From the NCBI RefSeq assembly GCF_020178975.1, contig NZ_JAHXBU010000040.1, positions 62,001 to 126,000 on the forward strand: 64,000 nucleotides of DNA, given 5' to 3'. Shown in pieces: positions 8,189 through 15,692 of this stretch. This DNA is from Cesiribacter sp. SM1 (GTDB lineage Bacteria; Bacteroidota; Bacteroidia; Cytophagales; Cyclobacteriaceae). The notes below the pieces were generated by a model. The model saw only the letters and a list, made by a program, of their open reading frames with translations, did not search any database and was not told the origin of the DNA. The translations under genes and the position numbers were made by a program. The first letter of the stretch is position 1; each line of letters begins with the position of its first letter.

Positions 8189-9157
8189 ATGGAGAAACGT
8201 TTTGCATCTGAGGTAGAGGCCGCCGATGGCCTGCATGAAGCTTATAAGCGACTGCAGCGGGAAGTTCAAAAAGTAATTATCGGGCAGGACGAAGTAGTAA
8301 GACTACTGCTTACCTCTATTTTCTGCCAGGGCCACAGCTTGCTTATTGGGGTACCTGGTTTGGCAAAAACGCGCCTTATCCAGACACTGGCGGCTACACT
8401 GCACCTAAGCTACAACCGTATACAGTTTACACCAGACCTGATGCCCTCCGATATCCTGGGCTCAGAAACGCTGGATAAAGATCGGAATTTTAAGTTCATC
8501 AAAGGTCCTGTGTTTGCCAATATTATTCTGGCAGATGAGATAAACCGTACCCCGCCCAAAACACAGGCAGCCCTGCTGGAGAGTATGCAGGAGTATTCTG
8601 TAACAATAGCAGGACAGGAGTTTAAGCTGGAACGTCCATTTTTTGTGCTGGCAACCCAAAACCCCATTGAGCAGGAGGGTACATACCCCCTGCCGGAAGC
8701 CCAGCTGGACCGTTTTATGTTTAATGTGCTGCTTGATTACCCGGCTTACCAGTCGGAGGTAGAGATTGTAAAGAGCACTACCACCGCCAGCCAGGCTACG
8801 GTAAACCAGATACTTACGGCCGAAGAAATTTTATTTTACCAGCAGCTGGTAAGGCAGGTGCCAATTGCCGATAATGTAATAGAATATGCTGTGAAACTGG
8901 TACACAAAACCCGGCCGGGAAGACCAGGTGCACACGAGCTAACCAATCAGTACCTTGAGTGGGGCGCCGGCCCCCGCGCATCGCAGAATATGGTGCTTGC
9001 TGCTAAGTGTAATGCCCTGCTCAATGGCAAGTACTCCCCTGATATTGAGGATGTTCAGGCTGTTGCAAAGCCAATTTTGCGCCACAGGGTGGTGCGGAAC
9101 TTTAAGGCTGATGCCGAGGGTTATACGGTTGACAGCATCATTGAGCGTTTGCTGTAA
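8189..9157 (+). CDS. MoxR-family AAA ATPase
   Basis: This 322-residue protein is a full MoxR/AAA_3 ATPase. Walker A is GVPGLAKT (about residues 53-60), Walker B with sensor is ILADEINRTPPKTQAALLESMQE-like (about 113-135), followed by the ATQNPIEQEGTYPLPEAQLDRF motif (about 155-175) and a C-terminal lid helical region ending in RHRVVRNF. MoxR proteins act as chaperone-like ATPases, frequently with DUF58 and von Willebrand factor A proteins; none of those partners is next to it here. It follows the SurA-type genes after a 96-bp gap made almost wholly of the heptamer/inverted repeat. Confidence 0.95.
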   Translation: MEKRFASEVEAADGLHEAYKRLQREVQKVIIGQDEVVRLLLTSIFCQGHSLLIGVPGLAKTRLIQTLAATLHLSYNRIQFTPDLMPSDILGSETLDKDRNFKFIKGPVFANIILADEINRTPPKTQAALLESMQEYSVTIAGQEFKLERPFFVLATQNPIEQEGTYPLPEAQLDRFMFNVLLDYPAYQSEVEIVKSTTTASQATVNQILTAEEILFYQQLVRQVPIADNVIEYAVKLVHKTRPGRPGAHELTNQYLEWGAGPRASQNMVLAAKCNALLNGKYSPDIEDVQAVAKPILRHRVVRNFKADAEGYTVDSIIERLL

Positions 9158-9174
9158 ATGCCCTTTTTTACAAT

Positions 9175-9267
9175 TTGGTTGAAGTGTGGGGCTGGTTATT
9201 GAAATTTCTCCTGGTGTTGCTGTCTGTGGGTCTGTTTCTTCTTTTCCGGTCACTATTTTTTAATTAG
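9175..9267 (+). CDS. Possible 30-residue single-pass membrane peptide
   Basis: A short reading frame from TTG 9175 (or GTG 9184) to TAG 9265-9267 would encode one very hydrophobic helix (WLLKFLLVLLSVGLFLLF) with aromatic and Arg residues at its ends. It fills the gap between the MoxR gene and the next gene. There is no ATG and no clear ribosome-binding site, so it may be chance. Confidence 0.2.
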   Translation: MVEVWGWLLKFLLVLLSVGLFLLFRSLFFN

Positions 9268-9271
9268 CACT

Positions 9272-10003
9272 ATGGAAATTCAAGCTTACCAGAAGAAATG
9301 TTATCGCCAGTACAAAAAGAGTATTGGGTATCCGGCAGAGCGTAGCTACCTGTGGGGAAATCCTGTAGAGGTTGTGGTGCCTGCAGAAACAGCTGTTGGC
9401 GGGGCTATGGTGGTAGGCTTTTATCCGCCTGCTAAAACCTACGAAATAAAAGATCAGAAAGATGTACCCCTGTACAGTGCAGATTTTCCTTACTCAGATG
9501 AGCGTTATTTTGATGGTCGTGAGATTCGCCGCATAGGGGGGAGCGAGTACCTGGATGAGGTGCTGGAAAAGCTTGGCCTGCAGCGGAGCAATAGCTGGAT
9601 CACAACCCTGATAAAGGTGTATCTCTTCAGCAGCAAGGATGTAATCAAGTACAATAAGCTGGGCAACTTTAAGGTGGCGCCTGACGAATTCAATTTCAAA
9701 GAATGGGGCGAAAAGAGCCTGCCATGGCTGGAGGCAGAGGTTGCACTTGCACAGCCAAAGGTTATTTTACTGAGTGGCCTGGAAACCATCAGCCTGTTTT
9801 TTGATGTGTCGCCTACCAAGGCCAAGCACCTGATTGACGGAGAGCTTCGTGAACTGAAATTTGGCAGAAAGCGTGTGCCGGTACTGTGTTTGCAGGAGAT
9901 GGAGCTGATGGTAAATAACAATAAACGGAACCCATGGCCCGAGGTATTTGAGGGCAAGGTGTTGCCTGCGGCTAAAAAAGCCCTAGCAGGCTTATCGCTC
10001 TAA
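9272..10003 (+). CDS. Uracil-DNA glycosylase-fold protein (activity uncertain)
   Basis: This 243-residue protein shows the outline of the UDG superfamily. MVVGFYPPAKTYE sits where family 4/5 enzymes have VVGEAPGxxED; GGSEYLDEVLEKLGLQRSNSWITTLIKVYLF matches the SGxLLDxxLxxxGLxRxxxYITNVVK block; and LPWLEAEVALAQPKVILLSGLETISLFF matches the CxPWLxxELxLxxPKVIVxLG block. The acidic catalytic residue after the PG loop is not clearly retained (PPAKTYE) and the terminal HPS-type motif is not obvious. It may therefore recognise another substrate or be inactive. It faces the convergent small gene 10007-10261 across only 3 bp. Confidence 0.6.
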   Translation: MEIQAYQKKCYRQYKKSIGYPAERSYLWGNPVEVVVPAETAVGGAMVVGFYPPAKTYEIKDQKDVPLYSADFPYSDERYFDGREIRRIGGSEYLDEVLEKLGLQRSNSWITTLIKVYLFSSKDVIKYNKLGNFKVAPDEFNFKEWGEKSLPWLEAEVALAQPKVILLSGLETISLFFDVSPTKAKHLIDGELRELKFGRKRVPVLCLQEMELMVNNNKRNPWPEVFEGKVLPAAKKALAGLSL

Positions 10004-10006
10004 AGA

Positions 10007-10261
10007 TTAATGATTTCTCAAGGCATCAATGAGCTCATCTTTGCTCATATTTGAACGTCCTTCTATTCCTACTTCTTTTGCTTTCTGGTAAAGCTCCTCT
10101 TTAGTCCTGTCTTCATACTTTTCGCTTTTGCCTCCCTTTTTGCCTGTTTCATGAGAATCTGAATTGGCAATACGGGCAGACTTTTCTTTGCTGTATCCCT
10201 GGTTGCGCAGCGCTTCGTACTGCTTATCGTTTTTAATCTGGTTGCCGTGGTCTTTTGTCAT
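10007..10261 (-). CDS. Small Rho N-terminal-domain-like protein
   Basis: The product is an 84-residue hydrophilic protein, started at the ATG of MTKDHGNQIKNDKQYE; an upstream in-frame start at 10303 would add a Cys-containing leader without support. The first half has the YEALRNQGYSKEKSARIAN helix-turn motif common in small DUF7218-type proteins. The second half (YEDRTKEELYQKAKEVGIE, then MSKDELIDALRNH) is a SAP/Rho-N-like helical motif, which often binds nucleic acid. Proteins of this layout are common in Bacteroidota and Proteobacteria but have no firm role. Confidence 0.75.
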   Translation of the reverse strand: MTKDHGNQIKNDKQYEALRNQGYSKEKSARIANSDSHETGKKGGKSEKYEDRTKEELYQKAKEVGIEGRSNMSKDELIDALRNH

Positions 10262-10359
10262 AGCTGAACTAGTTTGCTTACAGCTATAGATACCCTTCAG
10301 CAAACAAAATTGTTACACCTAAAGCAGGGAAACAGGCAGTCAACAAAAAGCAGGCAAGG

Positions 10360-10791
10360 CTAATTTCTGATGATCAGGTAGTTTCCGTTCTGGTAGGTGG
10401 TGTACTGGAGCAGGGGCTGTTGGGCGGGGCCGGTGGTAACATTACCCGCTTTATCGAAGCGGGAGCCGCAGCAGTCATCTATCATGTAGAAGCCGGAGCT
10501 GTGTACCTCTACCTGGGCGCAGCTTTCCTGGGGGTGGTAGGGGCAGGTGCGCTCAAAGGCCAGGTAGCGGTTGTTGCTGTCCTTTATGATAATGAGCCCG
10601 CGCACCCCTCCGTTCATGTATATCCAGCCGTTGGTGTGTAGCTCCTGGTAGCGCAGGTCCTGCAGGTTAAACTCAACGTCTACCGTTACAAAGGGAATCT
10701 CTGTACGTGGTTCGTCTTCTGAGGAGCAGCCAGCCGCTATCAGCAGCAGAAAAGAGCACAGAACAAGGAGGTTAATCTTTATCTTCTTCAT
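10360..10791 (-). CDS. Rieske-fold lipoprotein with altered cluster ligands
   Basis: The start at 10791 gives a lipoprotein signal (MKKIKINLLVLCSFLLLIAAGC, Cys22) and a 143-residue product. The last 65 residues follow the Rieske [2Fe-2S] pattern: ERTCPYH (Cys83, His86), then DDCCGSRFDKAGNVTTGPA where Rieske proteins have CPCHGSxFDxxGxxxxGPA. The second ligand pair CxxH is replaced by DxxC (DDCC), so the classical two-Cys/two-His site is not intact. Cys91, Cys107 and Cys108 could bind another metal or form disulfides. The gene overlaps the dehydrogenase gene upstream by 20 bp. Location: a membrane-anchored protein facing the periplasm. Confidence 0.75.
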   Translation of the reverse strand: MKKIKINLLVLCSFLLLIAAGCSSEDEPRTEIPFVTVDVEFNLQDLRYQELHTNGWIYMNGGVRGLIIIKDSNNRYLAFERTCPYHPQESCAQVEVHSSGFYMIDDCCGSRFDKAGNVTTGPAQQPLLQYTTYQNGNYLIIRN

Positions 10792-11641
10792 ACGTATAAA
10801 ACCCACGCCCACTTTTACGGCCCAGGTGGCCGGCATCTACTTTCAGCTGCTGTAATCGGCTGGGCCTGAATTTTGGTGCCTGCCAGAAGGCATCATACAT
10901 AGAGGTGGTCACAGAAAAGTTAGTGTCTACCCCTATCAGGTCCATAAGCCTGAACGGCCCCATCTTAAAGCCACTGGACTCCAGCAGGTCGTCAATGGCG
11001 GCAAAATCGGCAGTGTTCTCTTCAGCCAGAAGCAGGCTTTCCACATAATAGTGGCGTGCTACCCTGTTAACGATAAAGCCTGGCGCATCTTTTGCAAGTA
11101 TGGCAGTTTTTCCAAGCTTTTCTGCAAAGGCCTTGCTAAGCTTTACCACTTTGTCGCTGGTTTCTGCTCCGGCAATGATCTCAACCAGCTTCATGATATG
11201 GGCAGGATTGAAAAAATGCATGCCCACCACCCGCTCAGGGTGTTTCAGAGAAGCGGCAATGCGGGTAATGGGTATGGAAGAAGTATTGGTGGCCAGGATG
11301 GTTTCCGGTCCATTGTTTTTTTCCAGGAATTCAAAGATCTGGTGCTTTACATCCAGTCGCTCCACCACGGCTTCGATAATAAGATCTGCCTTCATGCCCT
11401 TGATGTGCACCACTGGCTCCAGCCGGCTAAGGGCTTTGTCTTTTTGCTTTCTGGTCAGCTTTTTCTTCTCAATTCCTTTGTCGAGGTTTTCCTCTATTTT
11501 TCTCATGGCAGCGGCAACCGCTTCCTGCCGTGCATCAAAAATAAGGGTGGTGTAGCCAGCCAGTGCACATACCTGGGCAATACCGAGCCCCATAGTGCCT
11601 GCGCCCACTATACCTACCGTTTTAATATTTTTTAACTGCAT
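10772..11641 (-). CDS. 3-hydroxyacyl-CoA (3-hydroxybutyryl-CoA) dehydrogenase
   Basis: This 289-residue protein has the two-domain structure of short 3-hydroxyacyl-CoA dehydrogenases. The NAD+-binding Rossmann motif is VGIVGAGTMGLGIAQ (about residues 9-23). The catalytic block is GMHFFNPAHIMKLVEII, with the active-site His near residue 142, and KDAPGFIVNRV starts the C-terminal helical domain. It converts (S)-3-hydroxyacyl-CoA to 3-ketoacyl-CoA in the cytoplasm, as in beta-oxidation or butanoate metabolism. The stop falls inside the start of the Rieske-like gene, so the two are co-transcribed. Confidence 0.95.
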   Translation of the reverse strand: MQLKNIKTVGIVGAGTMGLGIAQVCALAGYTTLIFDARQEAVAAAMRKIEENLDKGIEKKKLTRKQKDKALSRLEPVVHIKGMKADLIIEAVVERLDVKHQIFEFLEKNNGPETILATNTSSIPITRIAASLKHPERVVGMHFFNPAHIMKLVEIIAGAETSDKVVKLSKAFAEKLGKTAILAKDAPGFIVNRVARHYYVESLLLAEENTADFAAIDDLLESSGFKMGPFRLMDLIGVDTNFSVTTSMYDAFWQAPKFRPSRLQQLKVDAGHLGRKSGRGFYTYEEDKD

Positions 11642-11675
11642 AAAAAATGTTTATATGAGCAGAATTAAGTATTGG

Positions 11676-11696
11676 AGACAATAGACAATAGACAAA
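11676..11696. repeat. Short heptamer tandem repeat (AGACAAT type)
   Basis: Three consecutive 7-bp units, AGACAAT, AGACAAT and AGACAAA, lie between pheS and the dehydrogenase gene. The unit length equals that of the arrays at 8150-8184 and 12981-13008, but the sequence is different. Confidence 0.6.
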
Positions 11697-11820
11697 CTTG
11701 TATGTCTTCAGTGCATTGCGCTAACATCAGGAGCGTATGCCTGTCGTTATAAATATTCGTATTACATGATCCTTTATGGCCTGACCTAAAATACGGCTGG
11801 CTGCCTCATGCCTCATACTC

Positions 11821-12846
11821 CTAAATCAACGAACGGAACTGGCGCAAAAAGCGCACATCGTTTTCAGTAAATAATCGCAGGTCTTTTATTCCGTATTTGA
11901 GCATGGTAATACGCTCTATGCCCATACCAAAGGCAAAGCCGCTGTATTCTTCGGGGTCTATGCCACAATTTTGCAGCACGGCGGGATCTACCATGCCCGA
12001 TCCCAAAATTTCAACCCAACCTGAGTGTTTGCAGACGTTGCAGCCTGTGCCTCCGCAAATAAGGCAGCTGATGTCCATTTCTGCGCTGGGCTCTGTGAAA
12101 GGGAAATAGGAAGGTCTGAACCGCACCTTAATATTCTGCCCGAACATTTCCTTGGCAAAATAATAAAGTGTTTGCTTAAGGTCGGCAAAGCTTACACCCT
12201 TATCTATAAACAGGCCCTCTACCTGGTGAAAAACACAGTGTGCCCGTGCCGAGATAGCCTCGTTGCGGTACACCCTGCCTGGAGAGAGGGTGCGGATAGG
12301 AGGCTTCTGACCTTCCATAACCCGTACCTGCACCGATGAGGTGTGGGTGCGCAGGGCTATATCGGGCTTCTTTTCAATGAAGAAGGTATCCTGCATTTCG
12401 CGGGCCGGGTGATTCTCGGGGAAGTTAAGGGCAGAGAAGTTGTGCCAGTCATCTTCTATCTCCGGTCCTTCGGATACGTTAAAGCCTACCCGTTCAAAAA
12501 TACGGATGATCTGCCGCCTGGTAGCGGTAATAGGATGAATGCCACCCAGCGCATCTGGCCTTGGGGGCAGGGTAAGATCGGGATGTTCTTCCTGTTGCTG
12601 CTGTCCGTTCGCCTCCAGCTGGGCAATCAGGGCACTGAATTTTTCAGTTGCTGCATCTTTTAGCTCATTGATCTGCTGGCCATAGGCTTTGCGCTCTTCG
12701 GCAGGCAGATTTTTCATTTCAGCAAAAAGTGCTGCTATCATATTATTACGGCCAATGTACTGTCTCCGGAATTGTTCCAGGTCTTCTTCAGTAGATACAG
12801 TATAGCCTAAAATCTCGTCTTTTATTGCTTGCAGGTTAACAGCCAT
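11821..12846 (-). CDS. pheS: Phenylalanyl-tRNA synthetase alpha subunit
   Basis: This 341-residue protein is complete. After the N-terminal coiled coil (residues 1-90, with LPAEERKAYGQQINELK) come the class II motifs: motif 1 around HPITATRRQIIRIFERVGF, the helix DDWHNFSALNFPENHPARE, motif 2 PGRVYRNEAISARAH.VFHQVEG and the C-terminal motif 3 SGFAFGMGIERITMLKYGI. With PheT it charges tRNA-Phe in the cytoplasm. pheT is not adjacent, as in many Bacteroidota. Normal length for the family. Confidence 0.97.
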   Translation of the reverse strand: MAVNLQAIKDEILGYTVSTEEDLEQFRRQYIGRNNMIAALFAEMKNLPAEERKAYGQQINELKDAATEKFSALIAQLEANGQQQQEEHPDLTLPPRPDALGGIHPITATRRQIIRIFERVGFNVSEGPEIEDDWHNFSALNFPENHPAREMQDTFFIEKKPDIALRTHTSSVQVRVMEGQKPPIRTLSPGRVYRNEAISARAHCVFHQVEGLFIDKGVSFADLKQTLYYFAKEMFGQNIKVRFRPSYFPFTEPSAEMDISCLICGGTGCNVCKHSGWVEILGSGMVDPAVLQNCGIDPEEYSGFAFGMGIERITMLKYGIKDLRLFTENDVRFLRQFRSLI

Positions 12847-12980
12847 AATGAGCTAATTGCGCTTTAAACAACGAAGTTAAGAAATCTTCCGACCCTGTGC
12901 CAGTTATTTTAAATGAGTGAATAGGTCTTACTACGGAGAATTAGCTTTTGTGCCAATAGAGATCCTTAAACCTTTTGCCA

Positions 12981-13008
12981 GGTACTCAATACACGATACC
13001 TACTACTC
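12981..13008. repeat. Degenerate heptamer tandem array
   Basis: Four consecutive 7-bp units (GGTACTC, AATACAC, GATACCT, ACTACTC) resemble the RRTACYC heptamer array at 8150-8184. It lies between pheS and the DUF2459 gene and runs into the stop codon of the latter (13007-13009). Confidence 0.55.
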
Positions 13009-13690
13009 ACTCCTGATCCAGGTGATACATAATGCCTTTGTCGAAGGGAGTCCAGAGGGAAGTTTTTACCCCTACTTCTTTCAAACCTTCATTTACCCAG
13101 TTGTTGCAGGTGTACAGAAAGCTGTAGCTGCCCCTGGCTTCATAAAAGTTATCGAAGGCGGAGTAACCGGCATTTTTGATAAGGATAAATCTGCCATCTT
13201 CTGTTCTTTCAAAACTTTCCTGTATATACCGGGCCAGCTGCTGGTACTGCTCCGGGCTAAGAACTAACCTTCTACTGTTATTGCCAGGCACCGGGGGCCT
13301 TCTGTAATAAGTTACGTGCATGGCTGTGGGGCTGGGCCAGAGAATGGCATTTGCGGCAGTAGATAAGGTAAGGTCGCTCCATTGTGGTGTGTGCAGGTAA
13401 AAGCCTTTATCACCCCATCCAAAAGCAACATATTGAAAGCCACTATTGGCCCCGGGGTAATCCCGCAGGGGTAGGTGATTGCGCCAGTCGATGGTGGGGG
13501 TAATAACGGGAACGGTAAAATCTGCATGTACACCATTGGTGGTAATGTAGATTTCAACACCTTCTGTGGCTTGTGTGGCATTCCTGTTTGCGGGTATACA
13601 GGAGAGCAGCAGCGCTACTACTATATATAGTATAATAACACCAATAAGAGATGCCAGCAGGCTGATGAAGAGCTTGAGGAGTAGTTTCAT
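13007..13690 (-). CDS. DUF2459 / TIGR02117-family membrane-anchored protein
   Basis: The protein has 227 residues. An N-terminal membrane helix (about residues 5-32) is followed by a periplasmic domain with ITTNGVHADFTVPV, FGWGDKGFYLHTPQW, ...CNNWVNEGLK, blocks typical of the TIGR02117/DUF2459 family. The conserved His and Cys (NGVHADF near residue 55, YTCNNW near 195) suggest a papain-like fold; this is inferred. Some relatives lie near urease genes, but no urease is present here and no function is established. The gene is 45 bp downstream of the GNAT gene and may be co-transcribed with it. Confidence 0.85.
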   Translation of the reverse strand: MKLLLKLFISLLASLIGVIILYIVVALLLSCIPANRNATQATEGVEIYITTNGVHADFTVPVITPTIDWRNHLPLRDYPGANSGFQYVAFGWGDKGFYLHTPQWSDLTLSTAANAILWPSPTAMHVTYYRRPPVPGNNSRRLVLSPEQYQQLARYIQESFERTEDGRFILIKNAGYSAFDNFYEARGSYSFLYTCNNWVNEGLKEVGVKTSLWTPFDKGIMYHLDQE

Positions 13691-13735
13691 AAAGAGATGC
13701 GCAGGAATTGTAGCATGGCTGTGGCTAAGGGTTTA

Positions 13736-14224
13736 TTAAAGTGCCGGTGCCTGATCAGCCTGTTCCTGCTTTAGTGTCTTTTTCATGCACACGCTGTTAT
13801 CCACCCCGGCATATTGCCCGTAGTTAGGGATCAGGTGATAGTTGCTTTTTTTATAGAGGGCAATGGCCTCGGGCTGTTTTTTGCCGGTTTCCAGTATTAA
13901 GGTGTGGTAGTTTAATGCTGATGCCCAACGCTCTAACTCCTGCAGAATAAGGCCTGCGATACCCTGCCCGCGATAGCTGCTCTGTACAAACATTCTTTTT
14001 ACTTCGGCAACACGGTTTTCATATTCTTTGATGGCGCCACAGCCTATGGCAAAGTCGTTGTGATAGGCTACCACCACATGTTGAATTTTGTCTATCTTAT
14101 TGAACTGGGCAAAAAAGGCATGTTCATCACCGTCTCTTTCTGCCAGTTCCTGATCGAGCAGGAGAACAAGCCGCCTGAAATCAGGATTTTCCGAGTCTGT
14201 TCTGGTTAATTTTAATAGGGCCAT
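13736..14224 (-). CDS. GNAT-family N-acetyltransferase
   Basis: This 162-residue protein carries the GNAT core: beta strands around HVVVAYHNDFAIGCGAI, then VAEVKRMFVQSSYRGQGIAGLILQELERWA, which includes the acetyl-CoA-binding R/Q-x-x-G-x-G/A loop (RGQGIA), followed by LILETGKKQPEAIALYKKSNY. It probably acetylates a small molecule or amino group; the substrate cannot be read from sequence. Full length for the family. Confidence 0.92.
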   Translation of the reverse strand: MALLKLTRTDSENPDFRRLVLLLDQELAERDGDEHAFFAQFNKIDKIQHVVVAYHNDFAIGCGAIKEYENRVAEVKRMFVQSSYRGQGIAGLILQELERWASALNYHTLILETGKKQPEAIALYKKSNYHLIPNYGQYAGVDNSVCMKKTLKQEQADQAPAL

Positions 14225-14360
14225 TGTGTTAATATAATTAAGAGATCAGCGAATAATCTGTTGTGGCAGGGCGGGTGTGCACGGGGTGCATATGCCTGTT
14301 AAACGTTAAGATAAAAACATTGGCCTATGCTCTGCAAGCAGTACAGGTGGTTTTAAGCTT

Positions 14361-14400
14361 GGTAAGGCACAGTGATTTTTAATGTAAGTAAAGCCTTACC
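14361..14400 (-). other. Inverted repeat between the chromate transporter and GNAT genes
   Basis: GGTAAGGC (14361-14368) and GCCTTACC (14393-14400) form an 8-bp stem around a 24-nt AT-rich loop, 53 nt beyond the chrA stop. There is no T-run after the stem on the minus strand, so it is at best a weak terminator or an RNA-stabilising hairpin. Confidence 0.4.
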
Positions 14401-14452
14401 CAAAACGGCCTGCCCAGGCGCCCTCCCCTGACCGCCTAATACCCCACACCTA

Positions 14453-15622
14453 CTAAAATAACCAGCCTGCCAGTAAACCCACCAGCACAATCACGGCAGA
14501 TGGTACCTTGGTTAACAGCAACAAACCAAAGGTAACAAGAATGCAGCCTATGTTTACCGGAGTGTTTTGGATGGGCTCAAACAGCAGAATGGCTGCGCCT
14601 ATTACTAGGCCGGCACTGGCAGCATTGATACCATCGAGGGAGGCCTTCACAGGCCTGTACTGCTTTAGCCTGTTCCAGAAGCGAATCACAAAGAAAATCA
14701 GGAAGGTGCCCGGTAAAAAAATACCGGCAGCGGCTACAAAAGCTCCCAGCAGCTGCCTGCTGATGCCGCCATTCTGCATGCTCATGGCACCTATGTAGGC
14801 AGCAAAAGAAAAAGTGGGACCCGGCAGCGATTGGGCTATGCCATAGCCTGTCAGGAACTCTTCTGAAGTTAAATAACGCTTGAACTCTACAAACTCTGTA
14901 TACAGCAGGGGTACCAGCACCTGGCCTCCGCCAAAAATAAGGCTGCCGTTCCGGTAAAAGTTTTCAAACAATCGTACAGGCAGTGAATTGGTAAGGCCAC
15001 CCAGTACCGCAGCCGTAATAAGCACCCCGGCCCAGAGCAGAAAGTTAGACCAGTTTACCTGGAAAGGATCTTTCTCCTGCTTGGGATGCTTTTTATAATC
15101 GAAAGCGGTTACGCAGCCCGCTGCCAGCAGCAGGGCAGGAAAAACATAGGGAGTTCTTATAAAGAATGAAACCACCGCTGCCACCACCATCAAAAACAGG
15201 CTGATCTTGGAGTGTATTACTTTAAAGCTGATGCGGTAAGCAGCAAAAGCAACAAAGCCAACGGCAATGGGACGAATGTATTTGGTAAACTCGAGTGAGA
15301 TATTGTGCTGTTCCAGTAAGTGAATGGCAATGGCAGCACAGGTCATGAAGGTAACACCCGGCAATACCCACACCAGCAGGGTAAGGTAGGCCAGGTTTGG
15401 TCCCCCCAGCCGAAAGCCAATGGCGGTAATGGTTTGGGTAGATGTAGGGCCGGGAAGGATCTGGCAGAGCGCATTAAGCTCAATAAGCTCCTGCTCGCTG
15501 AGGTAGCGCCTTTTGCGCACAAAAATATCGAACATCATGGCAAAATGTGCCTGAGGTCCGCCAAATGCACTTAAGGCAAAAAAGAATACGTCTTTTAGAA
15601 AAATATAATGCCTGAGGCTCAT
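14453..15622 (-). CDS. chrA: Chromate transporter, two-domain (long-chain) CHR type
   Basis: This 389-residue inner-membrane protein consists of two homologous CHR domains. Each carries the family pattern: GGPQAHFAMM with LCQILPGPTSTQ in the first half, and FGGGQVLVPLL with GIAQSLPGPTFSFAAYIG in the second. About ten hydrophobic segments are present. CHR proteins export chromate in some bacteria, but many homologues have no proven substrate. No chromate-resistance partner genes are beside it. It is 70 bp downstream of the 2OG oxygenase on the same strand. Confidence 0.93.
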   Translation of the reverse strand: MSLRHYIFLKDVFFFALSAFGGPQAHFAMMFDIFVRKRRYLSEQELIELNALCQILPGPTSTQTITAIGFRLGGPNLAYLTLLVWVLPGVTFMTCAAIAIHLLEQHNISLEFTKYIRPIAVGFVAFAAYRISFKVIHSKISLFLMVVAAVVSFFIRTPYVFPALLLAAGCVTAFDYKKHPKQEKDPFQVNWSNFLLWAGVLITAAVLGGLTNSLPVRLFENFYRNGSLIFGGGQVLVPLLYTEFVEFKRYLTSEEFLTGYGIAQSLPGPTFSFAAYIGAMSMQNGGISRQLLGAFVAAAGIFLPGTFLIFFVIRFWNRLKQYRPVKASLDGINAASAGLVIGAAILLFEPIQNTPVNIGCILVTFGLLLLTKVPSAVIVLVGLLAGWLF

Positions 15623-15692
15623 AAGACTGAACCTTCAGGCATTATACATAAGCTATACCGTTGATGCCCGCGCTGTGGCATAGGCTAAGCAA

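Noticed and set aside
11051-11635. 194-codon plus-strand frame opposite the 3-hydroxyacyl-CoA dehydrogenase gene
   Set aside because: It lies fully antisense to a gene with complete catalytic motifs and shows no domain of its own.
14453-15622. Metal-resistance island around the chromate transporter
   Set aside because: Neighbours are a GNAT and an oxygenase gene; there is no chrB, regulator or other metal gene.
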